Shown here piece after piece: positions 1 through 10,918 of a stretch of 64,000 nucleotides of DNA. This stretch comes from Plotosus lineatus (taxonomy: Eukaryota; Chordata; Actinopteri; Siluriformes; Plotosidae). A program made the translations under genes and the position numbers. Each line of letters starts with the position of its first letter. Within the stretch, counting starts at the first letter, position 1. The stretch spans positions 66,107,501 to 66,171,500 of the forward strand of contig CM045733.1 of assembly GCA_024760905.1 (NCBI GenBank), given 5' to 3'. A model generated the notes under the pieces. The model was not told the origin of the DNA. It saw nothing but the letters and a program-made list of their open reading frames with translations, and searched no databases.

Positions 1-3000
1 ATGGCAATCCTTGCTACATGAGGAGCAGATGTGAATAGATGCGGCAGAGTCAGTCGTTTTCTCTTTTCGCCTGCCCTTTTTTTGATGGCTTCATTGGTGA
101 TTTTCTCTTCACCTTCCTTCAGTTGCTTGTGGAGGAGGCAGCGCCAGCTGCTGCGGTCTGCCGCAATGTCTTCCCAGTTCTCAGGGTCAATTTCCAAGGC
201 TTTCATGTCTCGTTTGCACATGTCCTTGTACCTCAGCTGTGGGTGGCCACGGGGTCGTTTGCCAATGGCAAGTTCTCCATAGAGGATATCCTTAGGTATT
301 CTGCTATCCTCCATGTTGCGCACGTGGCTAATCCAGTGCATTCTGCACTGTTTGAATAGTGTGTACATGGTGGGGAGACCAGCGCAGTCCAGGACCTTGG
401 CGTTGGGCAACTTGTCTCTCCAGCTGATGCCCAGGATACGGCAGAGGCTTCGCATGTGGAAACTATTTAGCTTCGGCTCTTGCTTGCTGTAGGTTGTCAA
501 TGCCTCGCTCTAGTATAGGAGGGTGCTAACGACCCAGGCATTATAGACATCCATCTTGGTTTTGGTAATCAGCTTGGGGTTCTCCCAGACACGAGTGGCT
601 AATCTCCCTAGTGTCGTTGCAGCCTTGCCGATACCTTTGTTTGACTCGGCATTAAGGGACAGATTGTCTATGATGGTGGATCCCAGGTAGGTGAACTCAT
701 GGACTACTTCCAGTTGGTAGTTGTTAATGGTGATGACAGGTGGTGTATCCATGTCCTGACCCAGCATGTTGGTCTTTTTTAAACTGATGGTCAGCCAGAA
801 GTCACGGCAAGCATGAGAGAATCGGTTCATCAGTTGCTGGAGGTCATATTCTGCATGTGCAGTGATGGCTGCATCATCTGCAAAGAGCATGTCTCTTATG
901 GTGGTTTCGCGGACGTTGGTCTTTGCTCCGAGTCTTGCGATGGTGCACAGCTTGCCATCTGATCTTGTATGCATGCACACTCCTTCGGTCAAGGTCCCAA
1001 AGGCATGTTTAAGAAGGGGAGATAAGAAGATGCCAAAGAGTGTCAGTTCAAGGACACAGCCTTGCTTCACACTGCTCTTGATGTTGAAAGGTTCTGACAT
1101 GCTGCCCTTGTACTGAATGGTTGCCTTCAATGTCATCATGGAAAGATCTAATCATACTGTGCAGATTCTGGGGGAATCCGATCTTCAGGAGGATGTTGAA
1201 AAGCCCATCTCGGCTAACCAGGTCAAATGCCTTGGTTAGATCAATGAAGGCAATGTAGAGGGGTTTCTGTTGTTCCCTGCATTTCTCCTGGCGTTGGCAA
1301 ATGGAAAAAAAAAAATCATGTCCACTGTTGCACGTTCTGCGTGGAAACCGCGTCGAGATTCAGGATAGACACATTCAGCCAGTTGCTAGAGTTGCGCAAG
1401 CAAGACTTGAGCGTACACTTTGCCCACAATGCTTCAGAGAGAGATACCTCTATAGTTGTTACAGTCGTTCCTGTCCCCTTTGTTTTTATACAGGGTGACA
1501 ATTTTGGCATCGTTCATGTCTTGAGGAATGCCGCCTTCATTCCAGTACTGGCAAAGGGTGTCATGTAGTGGCTGCAGGAGGGCAGACTTGCAGCACTTGA
1601 TGAGATCAGGGAGGATGCCATCCGTTCCAGGGGCTTTGCTGCAGGCCAAACTGTCTATAGCCTTGCTGAGTTCTTCCAATGTTGGTTCGGTGTCCAAGTC
1701 CTCCATGATAGGTAGAGGTTCAATGGCATCCAATGCCGAGTCAACAACACTGTTCTCTCTGGAGTCAAGCTCTGAGGAGTGCTCTACTCATCGCTCCATT
1801 TGTTTCCTCTTGTCAGTGATCACTTCCCCACTGATGAATTTGAGGGATGATGTTTTGCTCCGAGTTGGTCCCAGAGCTTTCGTGATGCCATCATACATGC
1901 CTCTGATGTTCCCTTTGTCCGCTGCAGTCTGGGTGTCACGACTGAGCTCTTGCCAATACTCATTGGCACATTCCCTTGCTGTCTGTTGCACTTTGCTCTG
2001 AGCTGCTCTTAATGTCTTAAGGGTCTTTTTGCTTGGAGAATTCTTATATTCAACAAGGGCTACCATTTTGCTTCTATGACAGGGTTCATTTCTGCGGACT
2101 TTGCATCGAAACAGTCAGAGCTCCAGGAGGTCTTCTTTCCGAAGATGGCTAGTGCGGATGTATGAATGCACTCTTGTAGGTTGATCCAGGTGTCGGATGC
2201 TGTACTTTGAGGATTTTTGTGGAGATGACTTCTTCGAAGGTCTTTGCAAATTTTTCGATCTTTGCTTCTTGTTGCATCTTGATGGTGTTGATGCGAGGCT
2301 ACCCTTGAGGCTTGGCATGGTGAAGTGTCTTTGGTTTCAGGTCGATCTTGCAGCATACAAGACAGTGGTCTGTGTCACAGTCTGCGCTGTGACAGGTGCG
2401 AATAAGAAGCACGTGTTTGAGGCTTGTATGCCTGACGATGATCATGTCAAGCTGGTGTCAGTGTCTTGCGCGTGAATGGCACCAGGTCACCCGGTGTTGT
2501 AGCTTCGTCTGGAAGAAGGTGTTGCTCACACACAAGCCGTGGTAAGAGCAAAACTCTAGTAGACGCTGTCCATTGTCACTCACCTTGCCAACTTCAAAGG
2601 AACCAAGGCAGGAGGGCCAGGAGTCTCATTTGGCACCCACCCTGGCATTAAAGTCACCCAAAAGGATGAGTTGTTCGTTGTTGGGGGTATTCTTGATGAC
2701 GGTATTCAAGTTGGAGTAGCATTCGTATTTAGCCTCAGGTGTTGATGTCAGAGTAGGAGCGTAGGCACTGATGAGGGAGCTTGGACTGTCTGAGGTGTAG
2801 AGGCGGAGAGTAAGCAGTCATTCACACCCCTTGTCGCCTGGTTCAACCATCTTCAACAAGGTGTTCCTGACTACGAAGCCCCTTATTCTTTACGGTGCTC
2901 AGCGGTCTTTCCTTCAGCGGTGTAGTCCTTTTCTTTCAGCCTTCCAGAGTCTGATAGACGAATCTCCTGTAAGGCGTGTTAACCTACTTTCATGTCAGGT

Positions 3001-3040
3001 ATGGCCACCAAGTTGTGGAACGATCCAGTGAACTGAGTCA
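1..3040 (-). mobile_element. Decayed non-LTR retrotransposon (LINE) with APE endonuclease and reverse transcriptase
   Basis: The minus strand reads, from right to left, through an apurinic-type endonuclease, a reverse transcriptase and a C-terminal region. At about 2640-2720 it encodes LLGDFNAR, the metal-binding GDFN motif of LINE endonucleases. The RT fingers follow at 1434-1733 (KAPGTDGILPDLIK, then KNKGDRNDCNNYRGISL). At about 1200-1260 the frame reads FIDLTKAFD, and at 510-1139 it has the catalytic MLFADDAAI box and FTYLGST. The C-terminal RIPKDILYGELA stretch lies at 250-340. The element runs off the left edge of the window. Frames shift several times, for example at the A-run near 1308, and stop codons are present, so it is dead. 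The clade is not settled (RTE-like or Jockey-like). The 5' limit is judged from where gypsy integrase coding begins. Confidence 0.85.
510..1139 (-). pseudogene. LINE reverse transcriptase palm/thumb fragment
   Basis: This is the longest uninterrupted piece (209 codons) of the LINE at the left edge. It carries the SVKQGCVL segment that contacts the primer. The catalytic FADDAA box is intact at about residues 88-93. The LKKTNMLGQ and FTYLGST motifs of the RT palm and thumb follow. The reading frame begins inside the domain and ends at a stop where the family normally continues, so it is a fragment and not a gene start. The expected role was target-primed reverse transcription of its own RNA. 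Confidence 0.8.
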
Positions 3041-3640
3041 ACAGAGATGTTACTGGCCGAAAATGCATCAAGGCATTGGACAGTTGTGCAAAGGATGTGA
3101 GAGGTGCACTCTAGCTAAAGAGTCGATATTTTGATTACCTACTATCTGGTGGACTCCTGGCAAACATTGCTATTGATTCCAGGCATGGCAAAAGACAGTG
3201 ATGGCTATGAAAATGTTCTTGTAGTGACTGATGCCTTTTACAAATCTACCCAAACCTATTCAGCCCTACAGGGAAAAAAAAATGTTATCTTCTGGAGCAC
3301 CAACATGGATCCATGCAGATCAAGTCCATGTGTCAGAGGCAATAGCTGAAACATATGTGTAGGTTGTATGGGGAAGTCTAAAGTAGAACCATCACAGATC
3401 ACCCTAAAGGAAACAAGCAATGTGAATACTGTATATTAAATATATACAGTACTTCTTCATAGCCTGACCCTTGACAAGAATAGGTGGCCTCAAGCAGTTT
3501 CTGCATATCTTAGTGGAGACACAACAGTGAAAAAGGACCAGAAGGCAATGAAGAGGTGAATAAAGATGTGTGGATCCAGGTTGTACCTAATCAGTCAGAA
3601 AGAAGGACACCTGGTGAAACTGGACTTTGACCAGAAAACT
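3040..3640 (+). pseudogene. Ty3/gypsy integrase fragment
   Basis: Conceptual reading in shifting plus frames gives CYWPKMHQGIGQLCKGCERC at about 3048-3110. This resembles the CxxC half of the H2C2 zinc domain of gypsy integrases. DGYENVLVVTDAF follows at about 3200-3240, the start of the integrase core. YG..K.SRT and HPKGNKQCEY appear at about 3370-3430, the end of the core. SLTLDKNRWPQ at about 3460 matches the linker beyond it. Several frameshifts and an A-run at 3279 break the frame. The fragment abuts the minus-strand LINE on the left and SINE-B on the right. Integrase would insert retrotransposon DNA, but this copy is inactive. Confidence 0.7.
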
Positions 3641-3649
3641 AGAAACTGC

Positions 3650-3905
3650 CCAGCGCAGCTTACTGGGTTATCAAAGGCTGACCATGCCTCTCACTGTCTA
3701 TGATGAGCGGTTAATGTAAAAGAACCACTGATGACTTTCATAAAGAATAAGCTGCATAGCCGGTGCCACTGTCCCTTGCTAAAGGGTTGTGTCAGGAAGG
3801 GCATTCAACGTAAAAACCTATGCCGAATCAAACATGCTCATCAGATGATTTGCTGTGGTAACCCCTGAAAAAGGGAAAAGCCAAAAGGAAAAGAAGACAA
3901 AGGGA
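3650..3905 (+). mobile_element. SINE-B copy, 5'-truncated
   Basis: It starts in body 1 (cagcttactgggttatcaa) without the tRNA-like head. It passes through the CTTGCTAAAGGGTTGTGTCA segment at about 3776-3795. It ends in tail B, with GATGATTTGCTGTGG at 3844-3858 followed by the ACCCCTGAAAAAGGGAAAAG segment. That tail is the reverse complement of the RTE LINE ends seen at 24889 and 49931. It separates the gypsy integrase relic from the LTR to its right. Confidence 0.8.
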
Positions 3906-4039
3906 CACTATTTATTTGAAAACTGATGGCAACAAACAGTGGTAAGAGCAGTATTTGCATATGGATTTGGCCAGCAATTATTTAACATAAACAATTTTAC
4001 AAGAACCTTCACGTTACTCACTTTATGTTATATAAGTCA

Positions 4040-4535
4040 ACATGTCATGTTTGATCATGTACCTATGCTTCGTATTTGTGGTTAATATCCACCTCACAGT
4101 ATTGTTCAGTTATTGTGTCTGCTTGCCTGCTTGGGTTGTGGTAGCCCCTTGTTGCAACAAGACAGTCATGTACTTATATATTTCCATTATCTGATTGGAA
4201 TTCTTACCCATTAATTATCACATTCTGCCACCCAGAGCTATAAAAATTCTGTACCTCACCTTTAAGAGCCTCTATACTTCAGCAATTAGTGGTAATTAGT
4301 CACAGCTGTTTCCATGCATGCACATTGCTCTCCTGTTGTGCTTCTCTCTGACTCTCTTGAGTTGTAGTGTTCCAGCCAACCTCCCAGTGTGTTGTTTCTG
4401 TATTTCCTCATCTGTCTCACCCATCCCTGAGGTATTTGGCTCTTTTGTTATTTGTATTATATTTTCAATTTCTCCCTGTGCTTTGGTGAGCGCCTCTGGG
4501 TTTTTGAACTTGGACTGTCACAGGATTTGAATTCT
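4040..4535 (+). mobile_element. Probable Ty3/gypsy LTR and leader, plus strand
   Basis: This stretch lies immediately before a gag-like frame. It has a TATA-like CTATAAAA at 4241-4248 and no coding potential. The segment CACAGGATTTGAATTCTGG before ATGGA at 4540 resembles the leader of fish gypsy elements, but a clear primer-binding site was not identified. The left limit is uncertain because no matching second LTR occurs in the window. The call rests mostly on position relative to gag. Confidence 0.5.
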
Positions 4536-4880
4536 GGATCATGGATTTATTTCAGTTTGCCAGGGCCCTATTAGCAGCCCCCCCCCCAACCCCAACACAC
4601 AAACACATGCTCTGGTCCCTACTCCCTCTCTGATATGCTTTTTCCTAATATATCTTATGTGGTTTCACTAATAAGTGGTAAAACTAACCTCTGGATAACA
4701 ACTGAGCCGAATAGAAAATCATGCATTTACAGTTTATTCCAAGACTTTGCTGCTGCATTGAAAGCAGTATACGTTCCTCCTGAAAGTGAAGCAGCAAGGA
4801 ACCATTTTCAGTTGTCACAAGAGAGCAGAGCAGTGTTTTAGTATATGTATAATTGATTTTCCAACCATTTCTGCTAATAG
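4536..4880 (+). pseudogene. Ty3/gypsy gag fragment
   Basis: Two frames contribute. An ATG near 4540 opens a short stretch (MDLFQFARALLAAP). A second frame at 4635-4841 reads VSLISGKTNLWITTEP and then SLFQDFAAALKAVYVPPESE. This matches the capsid pattern in fish gypsy elements, where a phrase like VSLLTG..W is followed by an F..F...F box. The poly-C run at 4579 probably marks a lost segment. Gag would form the particle that packages element RNA. This copy is truncated and frame-shifted. Confidence 0.6.
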
Positions 4881-5049
4881 TGGATGAAATTCTTCTGTCT
4901 CATTGGATGAGGGCATTGGACAACCATACCCCAAATGAAGTCAGTAAGAAAACTTCTGGGACTCACCATGAAAATTTCTGATTAAGAATTACTGTAATTT
5001 TTGCTATTTCTGGCTCAAGAAATGCAATCTATACATAGACTGGTGGGTA

Positions 5050-5395
5050 ATCGTGGCCTGGTGGTAAAGGTGCTGGATCACTGATCCCACTGATCTTTTG
5101 GTGATTCAAACCCCACTTTCAACAAGTTATCACTGCCCCCCCCCCTTTGCAGCTAACTGGGTTATCAAAGGCCGGCCATGTCTTTCGCTGTCTATAGTGT
5201 GAGGGATGTAAAAGAACCAGTGCTGATTTTCATCAAGAGAAGGCTGCATATAACAGTCAGTGTGTTTCTGGCCTGTGATGGCTTGGCCATCCATACAGGG
5301 TGTACCTTGCCCTTGCCTGGAGCCAACTGGGATGGGTGTCCGCCTCCCGCGAATTAGGATTAAGCAGTTCAGAGAATGGATGAATGAATGACAGA
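5050..5395 (+). mobile_element. SINE-A copy, near full length
   Basis: The tRNA-like head begins around 5053, with an A-box-like TGGCCTGGTGG and a degraded B box GATTCAAACC near 5103. The body segment AACTGGGTTATCAAAGGCCG follows, then tail A with AATTAGGATTAAGCAGTTCA at about 5352-5371 and AATGAATG repeats. The head resembles class II (leucine or serine) tRNA; this is an inference from the long GGTGCTGGATC region. It sits between the gag and RT pieces of the gypsy relic. Confidence 0.85.
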
Positions 5396-5539
5396 ATGGC
5401 AGACTGGTCATATGTGATAATCCTTAATTGGTAAATTTCTGCGTTTCTGTCTTCAGGCAGCCCAAAATATGTTTTTTACTGAATCACTACTAAACAGTAC
5501 AGTTGAACCTGATAGCCTCTGCTTCTCATTGCTTCTGAG

Positions 5540-6487
5540 TTGATACAGGAACCTGAGGTATACACCAAATTGGATTTCTGAAATAACTGATCAGGTATGA
5601 ATTCAAGAGGGTGATGAATGAAAAGTGGGCCTTCAACACTCCAAAAGGAAATTATAAATAACTTATGCCATCTGAGTTCCTCAAACCCCTACTGTCTTCT
5701 AGGCTTTGTTCAATGGCATACCATACTACATGACATTGTTGATAAACTTATTTTTGTTTACCAAAGCAACATTTTATTTTTACCAGTCCCTAAAAGAACA
5801 CAAGGAACACAGGCTTTTTTTTTTTTTTTTAATCTGCAAAATCCACTTCATGTGAAAGCTGAAAAGAGTTTCACCAGATAACCATATCCTTTCTTGGACT
5901 TATTATTTGCTCAGGAATAATGTAGATGTATCCTGGAAAAGTCACCAATGGTTTATCTACCAATATAGTTCCTTTGCTGCTCTTCTCCACCAACTAACTT
6001 CATGGCTGAACAGGCATTCCAAGAATTTAAAACATTGTTTTACCCCTTCTCCCATCGTTAGAATCCCTAATCCATACTCAATGCTTGTTGTGGTGGTAGA
6101 TGCCATCTTGTTGTAATGCCACCCGGAGGACACCTGGTTACATCCTTGTGCTTTTTTACTCCAGAATATTTACCTCTGCAGAAAATAACTGCATCAGGGA
6201 TGAGGCCTGTTGGTGGTAGGACTTGCACTGGATGGAGGAAGCAGAACACCAGTTTGAAGCTTGGATGGACCACAAAAATCTGAAATACTTGAAGGGAGCA
6301 AAGAGAAGCCTCAAGAAGCAAAGTGGGCCATGTTGTTCAGTAGCTTCTGATTGTCGTCAAGCTACCCACCACAGTCTAAAAATGGCAAACTCTATGCTTT
6401 GTCCCATCAATATTCCACAGATACACTGCCTGTGGACTCGGATACACCAAAGTATATCCTACCACCTACTGCTATTTTCAGTCTGGA
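5540..6487 (+). pseudogene. Ty3/gypsy reverse transcriptase and RNase H relic
   Basis: Shifting plus-strand frames show YTKLD at about 5558, then WAFNTPKG at about 5625, then the active-site strand at about 5750. There the usual YLDD is replaced by YQSN, so both catalytic aspartates are lost. HVKAEKS lies near 5850. The fingers/RNase H linker reads FTPSPIVRIPNPYS near 6040-6080. HPCAF lies near 6150, and the RNase H stretch EEAEHQFEAWMDHKNLKYLK at about 6235-6295 keeps the conserved DHKNL. ALSHQYSTDTLP (about 6395-6430) leads into the tether before integrase. The alignment stops abruptly near 6487, where sequence of the opposite polarity begins. Confidence 0.8.
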
Positions 6488-7250
6488 AAGATAATCTTGT
6501 GTCATGTCAAACTGGAGATTATGCTTGCGGAGCCAGGAGAGGCCAAGGAGTAGTGATACATGAGGGGATGGAAAGCAATAAGGACGGGGGGTCTCCAAGG
6601 GTTTCCACCCAAAAACAACTTCAGTGGGGCTGTGTGATGAGTCCCCAGAGCCAAATGACCCCAATTAAGGCAGCTAGAGCAGTTGGAAGGAGCTCAGAGG
6701 GAACCACCAGCTTCTCCACAAGGACTGCATCTGTTAAGTTCCCATCTGCTCCAGAATCAACAAGGGCAAGGAGTGAAAATGACTGACCTCACATCCAGAT
6801 GGTGGCCTTCAACTCCATATGGAGTCAGGGATTGAGAGAACAGTTGATCCAGACGTCCAGATCCAGACGGGCAATACAGAGTGGATGCAGGCTAAGGTGT
6901 GGCATGCCAGTGGCCTACTTTCAGCCTTTGTTGCTGGTGATCCTGATTATAGTGCCGGAGAATGACCAGATCAATAAGATCAAACGTGCACTCCTCCTGA
7001 GTCATCAGCATGTTGTTTTGTTGTTCAGGACCCAGTGAAGGGGGCTGTCATTCCAATCAGTTTGGGCAGCTACGGTGTGAAAGTCACCTGAAAAATCAGC
7101 CACATTTTTCTTTCCCTGAGCCCCTGCTTCCCAACCACCAACATGGTGGTCAAACAGATGCTTTAGGTGAATTATCTGTAGGTCTGCATAGCACAGTGGA
7201 TTCTCCCAATGAGCCTTCACCGATGTCCACACCCATGCAGTGAAAATGAA
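6487..7250 (-). pseudogene. Ty3/gypsy protease and gag fragment, inverted relative to its neighbour
   Basis: On the minus strand the order right to left is gag, then protease. Gag reads FDHHVGGWEAGAQ and KNVADFSGDFHTVAAQ (about 7070-7160), the capsid region of fish gypsy elements. Protease reads LALVDSGADGNL at about 6735-6770, keeping the aspartic protease DSGA box, followed by LLGLSWLRKHN at about 6510-6545. The flap and active-site neighbourhood are recognisable but frames shift between segments. Its orientation is opposite to the RT/RNase H piece that ends at 6487, so this is a second, separately inserted or rearranged element. Confidence 0.7.
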
Positions 7251-7560
7251 GCCGTTTTATTAGGAGCTCTCAGGCAACAGCATTGGGAAGCAATGTTAGT
7301 ACATAGATACCAAGTGATCTTGGAGCTGGTGCAGACAGGATCACAAGTATAATATTAAATAGTAAATAACATCAATGGACCAACACTGGCGGGAGGGTCT
7401 GCTGGAGTATAAATAGGAGTGCAGATGAGCAACAGATGTGTGAAGCTAATTGGGAGCATGAAAGGAGGCAAGGCCACGCCTGTTAGCCTGGGAATACACA
7501 TGGGGGGAGGGGGCATTAAACAAAACCCAGAACAACAGCGCCCCTCTTGGTGAGACATGC
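7245..7560 (-). mobile_element. Probable LTR of the minus-strand gypsy element
   Basis: This non-coding stretch lies directly upstream of the minus-strand gag. Read on the minus strand it holds GGCGTGGCCTTGCCTCC, a TATA-like CCTATTTATACTCC and a later AATAAAACGG that could be a polyadenylation signal near 7255. It is unlike the plus-strand LTR at 4040-4535, so the two gypsy pieces belong to different families. No second copy is present to fix its ends. Confidence 0.5.
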
Positions 7561-8283
7561 AGAATCATGATGAAGCCAGTGGTACAAAGGTTAGACTTGG
7601 TTATGTGATGTACTACAAAGATTGCATTAAGATTTTCTAAAACCACTTTAAAGTTGAAGTTTAAGTTCCTTGTTTATTTTGTCTGTCATTTTTTTTTTTC
7701 TTTATTCTTTTTGATTTGTCAGCCAGGACTGGAGAAGCAAGAGTACTGGGATAGCTCATCCATGTTCAGTCTGGTGAGTCTGCTTTGGTCATGCAGTGTC
7801 ATGTTTGGTGAGGTCTCAATAGTAGTCATGGATTTTTACTGACCAGTGGTCATGATTTGGTCAGAAAATTTGTAGTGTATAATTGACTGACTGTGGTGTA
7901 TAGATGAAGTGATTATAGATTTTTTTTCGACGTTATAGTTTATGACTAACTGTGGTGTGTGCTAAACTGATCATATTGCTTCAGTGGTAGAGTACATAGA
8001 TGCATGTTTCAAGATGATATAGTACATAGATGCCTGTTTTCTAGTCTCAGCTTGTGGCCTATATTCTTACTAGAGAAGGTCATCTGATTATTGGAACTGT
8101 ATGTGTAATATTCTTACACACACACATGTGTGTGTGTGTGTGTGTTTATTCAAGATCCATTTTTATTTTACCATGTGCTACACACATAGGAACTCTTGTG
8201 TGGTCATTCAAAGGGTCAAGTTATAAAAACAAGAAGGCTAAAATCTATAAAAACACATTCCTATAAAATAAATTCATAAAATC

Positions 8284-8285
<2 letters not shown>
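7561..8285. other. Unassigned AT-rich sequence with a short (AC)n/(GT)n tract
   Basis: No coding or repeat family was recognised. An (AC)n run turns directly into (GT)n at about 8115-8146, making a small perfect palindrome. A T-run lies at 7688. The interval carries short imperfect repeats of the phrase AGTACATAGATG (about 7990 and 8021). Confidence 0.4.
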
Positions 8286-8322
<37 letters not shown>

Positions 8323-8325
8323 TTA
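8286..8325. repeat. (TAA)n microsatellite
   Basis: About 13 uninterrupted TAA units lie just left of the L2-like LINE 5' fragment. Confidence 0.95.
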
Positions 8326-8373
8326 CACTCAATAAATTAGTAGATAACAATGATAAATTATGCACCATGCCCA

Positions 8374-8985
8374 TTATTTTGTTTGGCTGAGAGTCTCACT
8401 GCAGCAGGAAATCTTACAGTCAGTACACCAAGTTTGTTTGACGAGGACTCCACCGTGGGTCTTGCCACTATCCGCTGCGCTCTGGTCCTCCCTGAAAGCC
8501 ATAAAGCTGTCTGGTGTAATCGCCTTGTCGGGTGTCCTCTCTTCGAGCCATGTTTCACTGAACCACAGCATGGAGGAGTCCTGTAAATCCCTCTGTGTTG
8601 CAATCTGAGCATGGAGTTCATCCATCTTATTTTGTAGAGACTGAACATTAGCAAACAATATGACCGGGAGGGCTAATCTACCACTGCTAGCCAAGCGCCG
8701 GAGTCATCGTTCGGCCCCTCCCCGCCTGCCATGTCTCCCCCTCGGCTTATTGTTGTCTGGGTTTCGGCCAAGCATTGAGCTGCCTTAATTTATTAGCTCA
8801 TGATAGCAGTTAAGCGAGCTCAGTTCTAAATGTCCAAAAGGACAACACTCTCTTAGCTGTAGTAGGGTCACCCGGTCATAGACGAGCATGGTACAACAAA
8901 CAAAAGAAGCCAAAACAGACAAAGAAACAGCTTGACTCTTAGAACTCCACAACATCGCCCTCTAGGGAGTGCCATCTTGCTGGTG
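8374..8985 (-). mobile_element. 5' end of an L2-like LINE (endonuclease N-terminus)
   Basis: The minus frame 8374-8694 reads LPVILFANVQSLQNKMDELH. It continues with CFSETWLEE-like (WFSETWLEER), TPDSFMAFRED and SGKTHGG. These are the first motifs of the APE endonuclease in fish L2-type LINEs, where N of FANVQS and E of SETW are active-site residues. The stretch 8695-8985 looks like the 5' leader, with no long frame. Everything downstream of the first 100 residues is missing, so this is an unusual 3'-truncated copy keeping the 5' end. A GT tract at 8983 and a SINE-B follow on the right. Confidence 0.8.
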
Positions 8986-8999
8986 TGTGTGTGTGTGTG

Positions 9000-9250
9000 T
9001 GTCCCAGTGCAGCTAACTGGGTTATCAATGGCCGGCCATGTCTCTCACTGTCTATGGTGAGAGGCCTGTAAAAGAACCATTGCTGACTTTTGTAAAGAGT
9101 AGGCTGCATAGCCGTCAGTGTGTTTCTGCCCCTTGCTAAAGGGTTGTGTCAGGAAGGGCATCTGACGTAAAAACCTTTACCAAACCAAACATGTGAATCA
9201 GATGATTTGCTGTGGAGACCCCTAGAAAAAAATGGAAATCTTTTCATTTC
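9000..9250 (+). mobile_element. SINE-B copy, headless
   Basis: It begins in body 1 at 9008 (GTGCAGCTAACTGGGTTATC) right after a (GT)n tract, so the tRNA-like head is absent. The switch from body to tail B is visible at about 9130 (TGCCCCTTGCTAAAGGG). The tail reaches GATGATTTGCTGTGG at 9199 and decays after ACCCCTAG. Confidence 0.85.
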
Positions 9251-9485
9251 TCTCCCTTGATTGGAAACCAGAGCTGACTGGTAAAGTGCTTGTCCACAGG
9301 TGGCAGATAGTGGAATGGCCTTCTGAAAAGACGGCCCGTGGCTGCTTATTTGATTCACAGCTAACCAACAGCGACAGGTTTAACAGGCGAGAGGTGCTTT
9401 AAGATGGCACTTGAAGGATGCTCAAAACCAACATGGTACAAACCTGCGACAAGGTGAATATTACCGCCTTTCAAATAAGTCTAGT

Positions 9486-10766
9486 CATAGTGCTGGGCAG
9501 CAGCAAGTTTCAAATGGGATATCATCGGAATAGATGAGAGGCAAGAAGGAAAGGAGAACAGCTTGAGGAGCTACAGAGCGGACTTGTGATGTACACAAAG
9601 GGAGATAGGAGTCCATCGGAGGACTCAGTTTCTTGGTGAGCAAGAAGATTAAAGACTGCATACTGGAATATGAAGGAACGGATAATAGAGTAGCATCGCT
9701 CTGACTGAGAATAAATTGCAACTACAGTCTACAAGTGGTCCAAGTTCATGCACCTACAATGAGCCACGATGATGAAGAGGTTGAAAAGTTGTATTAGGAA
9801 GTAGCCAGGATCATGGAGAAGAACAAGAGTCATTATAAGATAATCATGGGCGACTTCAATGCAAAGGTCGGACAGCAGCAACAGGGCGAAGGGAAAACTG
9901 TTGGATCTTTTGGATCCTTGGAGAACAAAATGAAAGAGGAACAAGATTACTGCAATTCACAACATCCCAGAATCTGAGGATGGAGAAAACCTCCTTTCAG
10001 AAGCGAAAGAACAAGAAATGGACATGGATGAGTCCTAACGGAATGGTGAAGAACGAGATTGACTATATCATGAGTAATAGAAATGTTGTCCAAAACGTCG
10101 AGGCCATCCAGAGAGTGAATGTTGGAAGCGATCATAGGATGGTTCGCAGCAAGCTCATGCTTAATGTGAGACTGGAAAGAAGCAAACTGGCCAAAACTGG
10201 AAAGTCTAGTCAACCGAAACAATTTGATGACTAAGACCGAAGAATTCCAGTTGAAGCTTCATAATTGCTTTGAGGTGCTAACAACAGAATAAGATACTGA
10301 AGAGATGACAGAAAAGATCACATAAATCATCCAGGAGTGCACACTGGAAACAGCAGGGAACAATGCAAAACATGGAAGAGAAAAGCTGAAGCCAAAACCC
10401 CAAGAGTTACTGTTGAAGAGAAGGCAAATGGCTGGGAAAGACAAGACTACAAGGCAGAAAATTGAGTACATCGAGCTCTGTAAAACCATCAGGAAGCTAA
10501 TGAGAGACGACATCAGAGAACACATGATGAAAGTTAAGGAGGATATTGAGAAGGGAAGAGGCCTGCAAGGAACCACCGACAGTAAAGAAGGTTGCAAGAT
10601 TCTCATACCATCACTGAGAGAACAAGACAGAATCATTATCACTAACAGAGAGATAATTCTTGAGAGATATGCTGAATTTTTTGAAAATCTCTACAAGGAC
10701 GCAGCCCAGAACATCATCCCAGCAGAAGCAGAGGGGGTAATAGGCATAATCTTCTATAGGTCATAA
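9486..10766 (+). mobile_element. RTE-like LINE, endonuclease half only
   Basis: On the plus strand the early frame holds IIMGDFNAKVG at about 9840-9875. A second frame at 9980-10234 reads KWTWMSPNG, NEIDYIMSN and VGSDHRMVRSKL, matching the terminal SDHR motif of the APE endonuclease. A third frame (10413-10766) is the lysine- and arginine-rich linker before the RT. The element breaks off near 10766, before any RT motif. Its wording differs from the four minus-strand RTE copies and from the LINE at 1-3040, so it is a separate family. The frame is interrupted by stops around 9600-9800 and 9950. Confidence 0.8.
9980..10234 (+). pseudogene. APE endonuclease C-terminal fragment
   Basis: This 84-codon frame carries two motifs. 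NEIDYIMSN holds the DY pair that lines the active site. GSDHRMV contains the catalytic D-H pair of the exonuclease-endonuclease-phosphatase fold. In an intact LINE this enzyme nicks target DNA to prime reverse transcription. The frame lacks the N-terminal half, which lies upstream in a different frame (GDFNAKVG near 9850). Confidence 0.75.
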
Positions 10767-10918
10767 AACAACAAAATAATTAAATTTATAGTTGTTTGGT
10801 AGTTGACTCAAAGTATTTCATGATGCATCTATTTCCATTCTGGTTACATTCACTATACTTTTGTTAAAATAAATTATATATGTTATAAAAAAATGATACG
10901 TTATAAAACAAGTCTATC

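Noticed and set aside
1528..2001. 157-codon plus-strand open frame
   Set aside because: Antisense of the LINE at 1-3040, whose minus strand carries the RT fingers.
6223..6786. 187-codon plus-strand frame across the gypsy pieces
   Set aside because: Only the first third is gypsy RNase H; the rest crosses the junction into antisense protease, so it is not one protein.
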